The notes below the pieces were generated by a model. That model did not search any database. It had not been told where the DNA came from and saw only the letters and a list, made by a program, of their open reading frames with translations. From Cyanobacteriota bacterium erpe_2018_sw_21hr_WHONDRS-SW48-000092_B_bin.40 (lineage in GTDB: Bacteria; Cyanobacteriota; Vampirovibrionia; Obscuribacterales; Obscuribacteraceae), in the NCBI GenBank assembly GCA_030917395.1, contig JAUPUU010000036.1, forward strand, positions 1 to 52,582: DNA of 52,582 bases, written 5' to 3'. Of the stretch, positions 26,128 through 34,247 are shown piece after piece; the stretch's first letter is position 1; every line of letters begins with the position of its first letter. Position numbers and translations under genes: made by a program.

Positions 26128-26361
26128 CTATGTACAGGTATGGGCTGGCTTACGGGCCTGTGTCGGTGCCACTTTTGTCGCTTCATACACCGGCAAACTG
26201 ACACACGAGCAAGACTGGAAGTATTCCTTGGCAGCAGCGCAATCAGGACATTTCCAATCTTCTGGCAAGTTATCAAACTTAGTTCCTGGCTCTATGCCAC
26301 CAGCTGGCAATCCTTGAGCTTCTTCCAATACATAATTACAGAGTGTGCAAATGAATTTCAT
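26128..26361 (-). CDS. Rubredoxin with a Cys-containing C-terminal extension
   Basis: A 77-residue electron carrier. The iron ligands are in MKFICTLCNYVL and WKCPDCAAAKEYF, with EPGTKFDNLPEDW between them; small variations are NY for GY and AAA for GAA. About 25 residues follow the core, including CSCVSL and a final CT, which is longer than the usual 53 or so. The start at 26361 is chosen because GCAGGGTA directly precedes it and the rubredoxin fold starts there; a frame extending to 26406 would overlap the promoter. As first gene of the NO operon it may feed electrons to the globin or RIC (inference). Confidence 0.92.
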   Translation of the reverse strand: MKFICTLCNYVLEEAQGLPAGGIEPGTKFDNLPEDWKCPDCAAAKEYFQSCSCVSLPVYEATKVAPTQARKPAHTCT

Positions 26362-26388
26362 TACCCTGCCCTCGCTTATTAACATCAA

Positions 26389-26476
26389 ATATACCTTTAT
26401 GTCCATAATAGCACTTAAAGGTGCCCTGTCAAGGCCGCAAACGCCCGTGGCGTGGTAATGTGTATATAAAGGTAGT
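26389..26476. promoter_or_regulatory. Three copies of an ACCTTT/AAAGGT core between the rubredoxin and Rrf2 genes
   Basis: ATATACCTTTATG near 26389-26401, TTAAAGGTGC near 26415-26424 and TATATAAAGGTAG near 26463-26475 share the core AAAGGT in either orientation. One copy lies near each gene start and one inside the strong promoter, suggesting cooperative or autoregulatory binding. Confidence 0.45.
26405..26432 (-). promoter_or_regulatory. Promoter of the NO-response operon with embedded operator
   Basis: Read on the minus strand: TTGACA (26432-26427), a 16-nt spacer, TATTAT (26410-26405). The spacer contains GCACCTTTAAGTGC, a dyad with GCAC/GTGC arms and ten of fourteen symmetric positions. 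An operator between -35 and -10 is the classical place for repression, here presumably by the divergently encoded Rrf2 protein. Confidence 0.7.
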
Positions 26477-26497
26477 ATTGTTTACGAAGAGGCAACC

Positions 26498-26944
26498 ATG
26501 ATTTCTCAAACTGCTGAATACGCCTTACGAGCAATGGTCTTTCTGGCCATGCAAAATTCTGCCGCCACTGGTCAGGCTATAGCCGAGACTACAAAAGTGC
26601 CACCAGGCTACCTAAGCAAAATCATGCAGCAACTGGTAAAACGCAAACTAATCAACTCCCAACGCGGCATTGGCGGTGGCTTCGTTTTAGCTAGAGAACC
26701 AAAAGATATATCGATCCTTGACGTCGTCAATGCAGTCGATCCGGTAGACAAAATTACTACCTGCCCTCTCGATATAAAATCGCATGGCCTCAATCTCTGC
26801 CCTCTACATAAGAGACTATCGGCTGCTATTGCCCAAGTTGAAAAAGCTTTTGCTGAATCAAATTTAGGCGAACTGGTGGAAGAGTCGCAAAGCCCTCAGT
26901 GTACAAGCGTTCCTCTAACCCCGAATCAAAGCTTGTGTCAGTAG
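26498..26944 (+). CDS. Rrf2-family regulator, NsrR-like by context
   Basis: A protein of 148 residues. The start MISQTAEYALRAMVFLA and the winged helix with PPGYLSKIMQQLVKRKLINSQRGIGGGFVLAR are typical Rrf2. Cys residues occur at TTCPLD and NLCPLHKRL, plus two near the C-terminus (QCTSV, SLCQ). NsrR and IscR use three Cys in this region for an iron-sulfur cluster; the spacing here (10 residues between the first two) differs, so cluster ligation is uncertain. Divergence from the NO genes and the shared AAAGGT motif make a NO-responsive repressor the natural reading. AAGAGG precedes the ATG. Confidence 0.9.
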   Translation: MISQTAEYALRAMVFLAMQNSAATGQAIAETTKVPPGYLSKIMQQLVKRKLINSQRGIGGGFVLAREPKDISILDVVNAVDPVDKITTCPLDIKSHGLNLCPLHKRLSAAIAQVEKAFAESNLGELVEESQSPQCTSVPLTPNQSLCQ

Positions 26945-27035
26945 ATTTTTGCGGAACAAAACGATCATACAGAAGTCTTACTTGACACGGGTCGAACTTG
27001 CACGCATCCTAAGAAGAGAAGCCCCGGCTTACTAG

Positions 27036-27299
27036 TTGGAGGGTACGACCATCGAAGCTTTTGACCTACTCGAATATCAAAAACGGGCACGCGAAACATG
27101 CTGCCCCAAGACGCTTTTTCAACTCTGGGAAGATGTCTGCCGCCGCTATGATCAGCACGAAATTGGTGAGTACCAGTTCGAAGAAATGAAAGCTGTTATC
27201 TGGCCAAACCTAACAGCTCTAGCTTCACTGCGTCGCGCCATAAACGACAGCGACAACGATGTACGCCGCAACGACGAGAACCAGCGCAAGCGGGCCTAG
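27036..27299 (+). CDS. Small hypothetical protein, unusual start
   Basis: An 87-residue hydrophilic protein of unknown function with aromatic-rich helices (TLFQLWEDVCRRYDQHEIGEYQFEEMKAVIWPNL) that look real. The first possible start is TTG at 27036, directly after an in-frame TAG. A near-perfect GGAGGG Shine-Dalgarno lies just inside it at 27038-27043, about seven bases before an ATC codon at 27051, so the true start could be a rare AUC. The next Met is too far in. No operon partner is obvious. Confidence 0.55.
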   Translation: MEGTTIEAFDLLEYQKRARETCCPKTLFQLWEDVCRRYDQHEIGEYQFEEMKAVIWPNLTALASLRRAINDSDNDVRRNDENQRKRA

Positions 27300-27336
27300 T
27301 TCAACCATAACTAGCCCAACCATAATTAGTTCAATG

Positions 27337-27362
27337 TTGGCAGTGGCACTAGCCCCTGCCAA
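27337..27362 (+). terminator. Possible weak terminator hairpin
   Basis: TTGGCAG (27337-27343) pairs with CTGCCAA (27356-27362), with further GGC/GCC pairing inside. Only AAATTT follows, so termination would be weak. Confidence 0.3.
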
Positions 27363-27508
27363 AATTTCAGGCAAAACTCTAACGGGCTAGCTGGGCAAGT
27401 CCATAAGCTATCGCACCAGTGATACAAGATTCCCAAGTTTTGTGCTAGCTTATCTATTGGCAGTCAATTACTAGTCATTGATTGGCCACCCAGTCAAGCA
27501 GGTTCGGT

Positions 27509-28783
27509 GTGGACAAATCGAGGCGGTCACTAGCTTTTTATAGACCAACAGCATTGGTTCTTGCTGTTGCCTTGAGCCTGGCAATTGCCGGCGAAAGGGT
27601 TCAGGCCTCCGACTGGATTGACGGCGATGTTGATGAAATTCCCTTGAACAAAGCCAGGACAAGGCGCCCCCCGGTCACACCGGTGCCAGACGAAAGCTAT
27701 GTAGACGATCGCAGTGTCCAACCAGCCCGAATGAGACAACTACGGGGCAACCGCGACCAGGGTGACGAGCAGACCGACTCAGCGACTGAACAAAACACAG
27801 GTCGAGGTAGCAGAGATGACGACAATTCAGCTCTCGACATCACGCCACCAGCACCGGTACTAAAAGTTAACAGCAATGGCACCATGCGCATCACTGGCGG
27901 TGTCAGTTCTGCGACAATGCGCGCCAGCGCCAGGCAACGGCCAAACCGCGGCTTAGATGGTATGGCTGCTCAATTTTTACAACAAGCCCCCTACCTTGAC
28001 CAGGCCAAAACTACCACGGTCCAACCAGCGCTTTTCAAAGCCTGGCTCGAGCGCTCACACCCTGGCCAGAGTGCGCAATTTACTAAGACAACAGTAGTTG
28101 AAGTCAAAGGGAAATGGGACGATTGCGGCCATATTTTGCGCAATTTTGGCCTCCCTTCTACAAAAATCACCCAAGACAAACTGCCACAGACTGATTTATC
28201 CAGCAGCAAAATATTGGTGATCAACTGCGGTTGCGATTTGAGCGAAGCTTCAATCCAATGCGTGCGTCAATTTGTTGCCAAAGGTGGCTATCTCCTAAGC
28301 ACCGACTGGGCCCTTGATTCGTGCTTAAAAAAAGCCTTTCCTGGTTACGTTGAATGGAATGGCTGTGACACAGAAGATAGAGTGGTCGATGCCGTTGTCG
28401 TAGATCAAGACCCAATATTACTAGCGGGCGTGCCCCATGTGGCGCATTGGAAGCTGGAAGATAAAAGTCAAATCGTCAGAGTGATCCGAGGCAAATCAGT
28501 ACAAGTACTGGCCCGCAGTCGCGATCTTATGCGCCTAGACGCGGATCAACTCGGCATATTAGCCCTGAGCTTTCCTTTTGGCGAAGGACGCGTATTGCAC
28601 CTGGTTGGTCACTTCGACAACAATGCCAATCTATCATTCAATAGCGCCCTACCCGACCCAGCACCTATAATCGGCATCGGCTTGCGTCAGGCAATCGCCA
28701 CCAACTTCATAATGGCGGCTTTACACGGCGATTTCGCCGCAGAAAGCGCCTCCAGTGGGGAAAACCCCCAAGTCAAGTATTAA
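27509..28783 (+). CDS. Exported protein with a GATase1-like alpha/beta domain
   Basis: About 424 residues from the GTG at 27509, which has AGG a few bases upstream; a TTG at 27482 lacks any Shine-Dalgarno. A signal peptide (ALVLAVALSLAIAG, then VQAS) is followed by a disordered Arg/Asp/Pro-rich region to about 170. The C-terminal half has an alternating strand-helix pattern resembling the class I glutamine amidotransferase-like fold: KILVINCGCDLSEASIQ, FVAKGGYLLSTDWALD, VVVDQDPILLAG, LALSFPFGEGRVLHLVGHFD. The usual catalytic Cys-His-Glu triad is not obvious, so a ligand-binding or ThuA/DUF4159-like role fits better than glutaminase activity. The function is unknown. Confidence 0.65.
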   Translation: MDKSRRSLAFYRPTALVLAVALSLAIAGERVQASDWIDGDVDEIPLNKARTRRPPVTPVPDESYVDDRSVQPARMRQLRGNRDQGDEQTDSATEQNTGRGSRDDDNSALDITPPAPVLKVNSNGTMRITGGVSSATMRASARQRPNRGLDGMAAQFLQQAPYLDQAKTTTVQPALFKAWLERSHPGQSAQFTKTTVVEVKGKWDDCGHILRNFGLPSTKITQDKLPQTDLSSSKILVINCGCDLSEASIQCVRQFVAKGGYLLSTDWALDSCLKKAFPGYVEWNGCDTEDRVVDAVVVDQDPILLAGVPHVAHWKLEDKSQIVRVIRGKSVQVLARSRDLMRLDADQLGILALSFPFGEGRVLHLVGHFDNNANLSFNSALPDPAPIIGIGLRQAIATNFIMAALHGDFAAESASSGENPQVKY

Positions 28784-28912
28784 ATTAAGCCAATGGCTGC
28801 CCAATTAACGCCAATATCGGGTACATACAATAGAGAGCGTTGACTATTGAATTTTCGCCGTCCAGAGGACTGCCGAATCTTTCAATCTTTATTTTTGACC
28901 GGGAGAGCAACC

Positions 28913-29371
28913 ATGAGCGCACTGGAACATTCAGGATCTGCAGACAACTTTCAACACAGTAACGAGCAGATTAGCCAGGCTCAACTCAGCCCTGAGCACT
29001 ATCAAGCTGGTCGCGACAACCGCCAGGCTCAAGGCAATGAAGCTTTCGATGCGATTTCAAGCACGGTCAATGGCAAAGAACGGCCAGTAGAGGCCGTAGC
29101 CGCTTCCACGCTAGGGGCATTCGCCACCATCGAAGGACGCAATGCGCCAATAACAGCTGCCGGACTAAAAAATATTGCCAACCTGATGGAGTGCAACAAT
29201 GATGTTCTTGGCGCCCACGGCCTGACCAAGAATCAATCCACCATTCCCCAGGCCGCCCTTGACCGCTTCAGCGGCTTCCTCACGCTACAAGCAGAGAACC
29301 ATCCATCACCTGGCGCCAAAGAGGCGATTTACGCCGTAATTGACCGCTACTTCAAACCAGCCCAAGCTTAG
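28913..29371 (+). CDS. Hypothetical protein
   Basis: A 152-residue soluble protein I cannot assign. The start at 28913 is chosen for the GGGAGAG Shine-Dalgarno; the frame is open to 28847. The N-terminal 45 residues are Gln/Ser/Asn-rich and low in complexity. The remainder looks like a small helical domain (VEAVAASTLGAFATIEG, AGLKNIANLMECNND, EAIYAVIDRYFK). No signal peptide. Neighbours give no functional hint. Confidence 0.6.
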   Translation: MSALEHSGSADNFQHSNEQISQAQLSPEHYQAGRDNRQAQGNEAFDAISSTVNGKERPVEAVAASTLGAFATIEGRNAPITAAGLKNIANLMECNNDVLGAHGLTKNQSTIPQAALDRFSGFLTLQAENHPSPGAKEAIYAVIDRYFKPAQA

Positions 29372-29386
29372 AATCTATTGCTATTT

Positions 29387-30331
29387 TTATTTGGCTTCAT
29401 CGGCGTCGTTTAGCGACCAATCGTAGGGCAAGTAGTCGAGCACGAGCTTATCTTGCGAACGAAACTTAGCTATAACATCACGCTCGTCCGTTGGCACATA
29501 GAAGCTGACGTAGGACGCGATGATGTCTTCATCCATAGGTGGCGGGAAAGTGCGCTTGGCATAACCAGCCTTAGCAGCAAAATCGAGAGTAAACCAGCTA
29601 AAGATCTTATTGACTCGAATTACCCCAGTACGCGGATTAACAGTGAGATTCTTGGGGTTAGCAAAGAAGTCTTGAGTGCACTGGTCAAGGCGTTTATCGA
29701 GGTCATCGGCCACAAAGGGCTGTGCTGAAAGCTTTGCACAGCTTCTGGAAGCACATACCACAGCGAAATGCAGCCTTGGATCGGGTAACTCATGGCGCAA
29801 TCTTTCATGTTCAATTTCGTAGAGCGTGACAGGGGCTCCCATTATTTTGAACTTACCGTTTTCCCATTCACCAGGTATTTGCCTAAAGCTACTAGGCGGA
29901 TACTGCGACTGGCTGCCCTTAATTGGATAGTTGTCCAGTACTACTTTTATGGTTATGGCATTGTAAGCATTGAGCCAAAACGCCTTTTTCTGCTCAGTGG
30001 AAAAGCGCTCATATTCTTGCTTTGGCAAATCAGCAAGACTTTGTAAAAACTGATCAAGACCGGCCGGATCTTCTTTCCAGCGCTTGTAGTGAACGTTGCC
30101 ATTCTCCAAATATTTACTCAGCTCGCGCCCAAAGAGAGCATATGTCTGATCAAATCCACTAGAGGTGGGCCGATTGACCTCATTAGTGGCGGCACTAGCC
30201 GGCAACATGGTAATTGCTGGCAAACAAATAAAAGATAAGCCAATAAACTGACTGACGAGCAGGCCAAAGCCAGCGGCCACTGGTAGAAATGACTTAAGTA
30301 GAAATGACTTATTTAGAAGTCTTGGGTTCAC
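29387..30331 (-). CDS. Exported DUF547 protein
   Basis: A protein of 314 residues with an N-terminal hydrophobic export signal (about 15-48). The DUF547 core is recognisable: FWLNAYNAITIKVVLDNYP, KIMGAPVTLYEIEHERLR, RLHFAVVCASRSCAKL and VNKIFSWFTLDF. DUF547 has a papain/transglutaminase-like look with conserved Cys and His, but its activity is unknown. The start is a GTG with GAGGAG only two bases upstream, tighter than usual. A 13-bp direct repeat (AAGTCATTTCTAC twice) encodes the NKSF/LKSF part of the leader. Confidence 0.88.
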   Translation of the reverse strand: MNPRLLNKSFLLKSFLPVAAGFGLLVSQFIGLSFICLPAITMLPASAATNEVNRPTSSGFDQTYALFGRELSKYLENGNVHYKRWKEDPAGLDQFLQSLADLPKQEYERFSTEQKKAFWLNAYNAITIKVVLDNYPIKGSQSQYPPSSFRQIPGEWENGKFKIMGAPVTLYEIEHERLRHELPDPRLHFAVVCASRSCAKLSAQPFVADDLDKRLDQCTQDFFANPKNLTVNPRTGVIRVNKIFSWFTLDFAAKAGYAKRTFPPPMDEDIIASYVSFYVPTDERDVIAKFRSQDKLVLDYLPYDWSLNDADEAK

Positions 30332-30424
30332 AGCTCCTCAATGACGGCGGTCAGAATTAACAGCAACCGTCCCTAAGTATATTAGATCCCCTTAGGGCAT
30401 TCCATCGCTCAGTGATCTAGCAAT

Positions 30425-32257
30425 TCATTTGGCTACTGTTTTACTGGCCCGCTCAAATAAGCGTTTGAGGGCAGCGACATCATAAGCAGGAGTGGAACAG
30501 CGACCGTTGCCACAGAGAAATGCTGCAGCCTTGGGCAGCTGTGGTAGCTCCAGGGCCGTGTTAGGCAAGGGCCCTTCTTTTGCATCGAACCACTCCACCC
30601 GCATATATGGGGCAGGCAAGGCAGCAGCAGCGGTAAAGAGCTCTCTTGCCTGGGCATCGGCCTTTGAGCCAACAATGGTTATGTGTATCGGCTCAGCTAC
30701 CAACTCTTGATCGGCTAAGAGAATTCCCGCCACAAATATTTTGCGGCGACGAGCGGTCTCAGGCAAAGCAAGAAAAGCCAGGGCCTGCTCCGCCAGCGCT
30801 CTGTACTTCTTCTCACCAGTATATTGATAGAGTAAATTGGCACAGCGAGCCAGCTGGACATTCTCGTCGATGGTCGTGCTGGCAATAGACTGCTTAAACT
30901 CACTATCAATAAAATTAGCAGTTAGCTCAGCCTGGCTCAGCCATTTGCGCTCGCCTGTGGCTCGGTAGAGCGAAAGAAAAGCTCTCGCCATTGCCAGGCT
31001 ATCACCAAGAAATGGTCCAGCCTTATCACTTTCGCCGTGCCCGAAACCGAGCTGCGTAGCTGCACCGAGCTTTAACTGACGATTAGCCATAACCCATTGC
31101 GCTGTAGTTATGGCTCGATCGAGATACTGCTTATCGCCACTGGCTAGATACAACTCAACCATGGCATTAATAGCCCAACCATTCTCGCGAGCATAGCAAT
31201 GCTTATCGATACGAGGGAGGCCCTGCTTCAGTCTGGCAGCAGAATCGAGGGTGAAATACTCACCACTATGAACTCCTGAAACCAAGTCGGCATCTTGACT
31301 GGTATAGAAGGCACCATCGGGAGCGCTCAAGAACTCTTGCAGATAGCGAGCAATGGCCTTCGCCGCCTTGAGATAACGTTCTTCGCCATAGAGCCGATAA
31401 GCAAGAGCATACAAGCGCATATTCTCGGCTTGAGTTTGCATGATTTTCTCAAAATGAGGATGAGCCCAGTCGCCATCAGTCGAATACTGATAAACCCCTC
31501 CAAATGCAGGGTCTAGCAAATTCAACTCGCCATCAAGAGCAGCCATTGCTCTAACTTTGGATTCACTATCGCCAGCCAGCCCTTGAACCATGGCATATTC
31601 AGCCGAGTCGAAATCAAGGAACTTTTGATACGTCCCCCAGGCACCATATTTAGAGTCATTGCCACTGACATGCTTACCAATCAGCTCTTGACGCAATACC
31701 GAAGTCAGTCCATTCTTTCCATTATCGGAGGAGGCGGCAGCGCCAGCAGTAGCTCCAGAAGAAGAAGAAGAAGAAGAAACTTCCTCAGGGCTAGGGTCCT
31801 TGATGATTGCGCTGAGCAATCGAGCCATTCTCGCAGGATTAATATAGCCAGATCGTTTGACGATCTCACCACCGTTTTCGTTGAAAATAATTGTAGCTGG
31901 CCAGCCATACTCTTCATACTTATTGCTCAAATCAGGCCTGGCATCTTGATCAACCCGCACGCAAATATACTTAGAGTTAAGCAATTTCTGCACAGCAGCG
32001 TCACTATAGGTTTCACCGTCCATGACATGACACCAATGGCACCACACGGCCTCAAGGTCGAGCAAAACAAACTTATGATCGCGCTTTGCCTCAGCAAAAA
32101 TCGATTGATCAAAGTCTCGCCACTTTAGCTTAGATTTTGATACCGCCTTAGAGTCACTGGCTGAAGCCGCCTGACTATAAAAAGGGGCAAAAGACAGAGC
32201 CAAAGAAAGAGCTGTCATCAACACCGACTGGGGCAAATATTTCAAAATCTTCCTCAC
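30425..32257 (-). CDS. Exported thioredoxin-fold/YyaL-like (DUF255) protein
   Basis: A protein of 610 residues with a signal peptide (about 10-32). A thioredoxin-fold domain (about 45-155) carries C73-H-W-C76 in LEAVWCHWCHVMD, and the cis-Pro segment GWPATIIFN. A Ser-rich linker leads to an (alpha/alpha)-barrel-like region with GAWGTYQKFLDF, AFGGVYQYSTDGDWAHPHFEKIM and FYTSQDADL, as in YyaL/SSP411 proteins. The organisation matches that family, although YyaL proteins are usually cytoplasmic. The enzymatic role is unknown; both redox and glycan-active roles have been suggested by fold. It starts at a GTG that overlaps the upstream GNAT stop as GTGA. Confidence 0.88.
   Translation of the reverse strand: MRKILKYLPQSVLMTALSLALSFAPFYSQAASASDSKAVSKSKLKWRDFDQSIFAEAKRDHKFVLLDLEAVWCHWCHVMDGETYSDAAVQKLLNSKYICVRVDQDARPDLSNKYEEYGWPATIIFNENGGEIVKRSGYINPARMARLLSAIIKDPSPEEVSSSSSSSGATAGAAASSDNGKNGLTSVLRQELIGKHVSGNDSKYGAWGTYQKFLDFDSAEYAMVQGLAGDSESKVRAMAALDGELNLLDPAFGGVYQYSTDGDWAHPHFEKIMQTQAENMRLYALAYRLYGEERYLKAAKAIARYLQEFLSAPDGAFYTSQDADLVSGVHSGEYFTLDSAARLKQGLPRIDKHCYARENGWAINAMVELYLASGDKQYLDRAITTAQWVMANRQLKLGAATQLGFGHGESDKAGPFLGDSLAMARAFLSLYRATGERKWLSQAELTANFIDSEFKQSIASTTIDENVQLARCANLLYQYTGEKKYRALAEQALAFLALPETARRRKIFVAGILLADQELVAEPIHITIVGSKADAQARELFTAAAALPAPYMRVEWFDAKEGPLPNTALELPQLPKAAAFLCGNGRCSTPAYDVAALKRLFERASKTVAK
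31758..31778. repeat. Trinucleotide microsatellite (GAA/TTC)7
   Basis: Seven perfect GAA units on the plus strand read as TCT on the coding strand and give a run of seven Ser in the linker of the YyaL-like protein. Unit gain or loss would keep the frame. Confidence 0.9.
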
Positions 32258-32706
32258 TTGATTGACAAACTCTTCTTCAAATAAATGCGACTGGCACCAA
32301 GAGGAAAATCTTCAAGACTGCCCCAAACTTCATAGCCATGCTTCTCATAAAAAGCCTGGGCCTGAAAGCTGAAGGTATCAAGGTAAGCAAAAGTGCAACC
32401 GCGCTCACGAGCAATGTTCTCAGCAGTTTCAAGTAGTTTCGAGCCATAACCGAGGCCTCGCAAATTCGCTTCCACCGACAACAGATCGACATGCAGCCAA
32501 CCCCAATTAGTCGAGCCAATTAAGCCACCCACAAGCTTTCCTTGAGCATCTTTGAGCACAACGCTCAGGGGTACTGAAGCCCACTGATAGCCATAGCGCA
32601 AATTGTTGTTGTTGAGAATCTGCGTAACAGCGGCCACTTCTTCAGTGCTCGGCTGATCAGATTGAGAAATTGTGACAGCGCCTGATCTATTTTTACTCTC
32701 GGTCAC
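32254..32706 (-). CDS. GNAT-family N-acetyltransferase
   Basis: A protein of 150 residues. The acetyl-CoA-binding GNAT motif is seen as VEANLRGLGYGSKLLETAENIARERG near residues 78-103, preceded by LVGGLIGSTNWGWLHVDLLSV and followed by the family's FSFQAQAFYEKHGYEVWG motif. It transfers an acetyl group to an amine; the acceptor is unknown. Its TGA stop overlaps the GTG of the next gene, so the pair is translationally coupled. Confidence 0.92.
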   Translation of the reverse strand: MTESKNRSGAVTISQSDQPSTEEVAAVTQILNNNNLRYGYQWASVPLSVVLKDAQGKLVGGLIGSTNWGWLHVDLLSVEANLRGLGYGSKLLETAENIARERGCTFAYLDTFSFQAQAFYEKHGYEVWGSLEDFPLGASRIYLKKSLSIK

Positions 32707-32744
32707 GGTTGCTCCTTCTCCTTCAATTTTGCCTATCTTACGTC

Positions 32745-32784
32745 AAAAAAATAGCTGCCACCTTACTTTACTAAAGTGGCAACT
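32745..32784 (-). terminator. Intrinsic terminator of the DUF1254/DUF1214 gene
   Basis: On the minus strand AGTTGCCAC pairs with GTGGCAGCT (one wobble), followed by A and seven T (A run 32745-32751 on the plus strand). Confidence 0.85.
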
Positions 32785-32813
32785 AATTTATTCCAATCGC
32801 GCAGACCGACTGG

Positions 32814-34208
32814 CTAGTTTGCTTTCTTAATTGCCGGTGGATTCCACACCCCAGTTAAAACTGCTGTCTTCGGCGCATAGAGGCGCATTGTCAGCCCTAA
32901 TTCACAGAGGGGGGAAGGCAGCCAATTGGCTTCTTTATCTGCCCCAGGAGTTTTATTCTGAATGTAGAGATCTAGCGAACCATCAGCATTGTACTTAAAG
33001 GGCATCCATGAGCTAACGGCAAAACGATTCAAAACATTGGCAGCCTGGAAGCCGTCTTTGTCATACATGGTCAGCGACCAGAAAGCATCAACTGGCGGCA
33101 GCTCCTCTTTATTGAAATGCATTACATAGTTGTTGGCACCGTTTAGCGGCTTACCGTCAGCGTCGACAACATTGAGGGGATAAACAGCATCCTCGGGTTG
33201 ATTGGCACCAAGGCCCACCATAGCTACAATTGCTCGCTTGAGATAATAGTTGCCATAAACACCCATGGTGTCGGTGTTCATATTCCAGCCATTGACTCGA
33301 CGACCAAGAGTTGGCAGTTTTTCAAGCATCAACTTCAAGCCATCGGCAGCACCTTGAGCCACAGCCTTTTGATTGTCAGCACTCAAAGCATTCATGTCAA
33401 AACTTTGACCGGGCACTATGCCAATCTTTTTCATGCGGGCCAGAATAGACCAATCAGTGATGTGAGGAGCATTCTCTTTGAGCAACTCTGCTGCCAGAGA
33501 GAAATACTTTTCAGCAGACATTTGATTGACTTGCTCAAGAGGTGGAGTAGTCATGTCAACAGAACTGTCAACTTTCACTTTAGGAATAGCACGGGCAGCG
33601 GTTGAACCAAATTGCGAAAGCGGAGTTAACTGCAAACCGTCTTGGAATTCATGAACAGCAGCATAGTCATCAGGCCCGTCAGTCTTTGTGCGACCGATCA
33701 ACCAGGCATACTTAGTGGGCGAATCAATACGTTCAACACCAGCGGGCAATTTGCCGCTCCAAGCGGGCCCGCAGATAGCCAAGTGCTGCTCGCCAGTACC
33801 GCTTGTACGCCAGCCGGGGCTGGCAAAAACGTCAGTAAACATGTCCAGGATAGGCATTAAGTAATAACGCCCTTTCGCATCTGGAATCGAAAGCACAATC
33901 GGCTCGGCAGAAAGATCAAACCAGGTAATAGAGTAGAGCGTGTCAAAGTTAGGGCGAACAACAATCCTAAAATCAGCCTCGGGATAGGCACGCATGTGAG
34001 AGAAATAGTTAGATGGACCAGAACCCGGCCTGACACCGGCATCAAGATTGATACACTGGCGACGGGTAATCTCCATACTCAAGAGCGGATAGAAGAAGGT
34101 ATATGCCTCCAGGCCAATGTCGTAGGCCTCACTGCTGCTAAGTGAAGCCGTCTTAGGTTGAGCCGCTGTCAAACTCACTGCCATATCCTCAAAGGGGGCA
34201 GACAGCAT
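32814..34208 (-). CDS. DUF1254/DUF1214 protein
   Basis: About 464 residues from ATG 34208, preceded by AGGT; a TTG nine codons upstream is an alternative. The N-terminal half matches DUF1254 (AYTFFYPLLSMEITRR, RPNFDTLYSITWFDLSAEP, GRYYLMPILDMFTDVFASPG). The C-terminal part matches DUF1214 (YVMHFNKEELPPVDAFWSLTMYD, FAVSSWMPFKYNADGSLDLY, NWLPSP). Family members are often exported; here no clear signal peptide is visible, which is unusual. The function is unknown. It ends in a strong terminator and starts 39 bp after the end of the Ser/Thr kinase gene. Confidence 0.9.
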   Translation of the reverse strand: MLSAPFEDMAVSLTAAQPKTASLSSSEAYDIGLEAYTFFYPLLSMEITRRQCINLDAGVRPGSGPSNYFSHMRAYPEADFRIVVRPNFDTLYSITWFDLSAEPIVLSIPDAKGRYYLMPILDMFTDVFASPGWRTSGTGEQHLAICGPAWSGKLPAGVERIDSPTKYAWLIGRTKTDGPDDYAAVHEFQDGLQLTPLSQFGSTAARAIPKVKVDSSVDMTTPPLEQVNQMSAEKYFSLAAELLKENAPHITDWSILARMKKIGIVPGQSFDMNALSADNQKAVAQGAADGLKLMLEKLPTLGRRVNGWNMNTDTMGVYGNYYLKRAIVAMVGLGANQPEDAVYPLNVVDADGKPLNGANNYVMHFNKEELPPVDAFWSLTMYDKDGFQAANVLNRFAVSSWMPFKYNADGSLDLYIQNKTPGADKEANWLPSPLCELGLTMRLYAPKTAVLTGVWNPPAIKKAN

Positions 34209-34247
34209 ATCATATTGACCTACTGCCGGTGACAAATTGATTGCAGC

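Noticed and set aside
27509..28783. Active glutamine amidotransferase
   Set aside because: Only the strand-helix pattern resembles GATase1; no nucleophile-elbow Cys with paired His-Glu is recognisable, and the protein appears exported.
31583..32128. Plus-strand ORF of 181 codons
   Set aside because: It lies entirely within the YyaL-like gene, antisense to it, and includes an Arg run made by the GAA microsatellite; a shadow frame.
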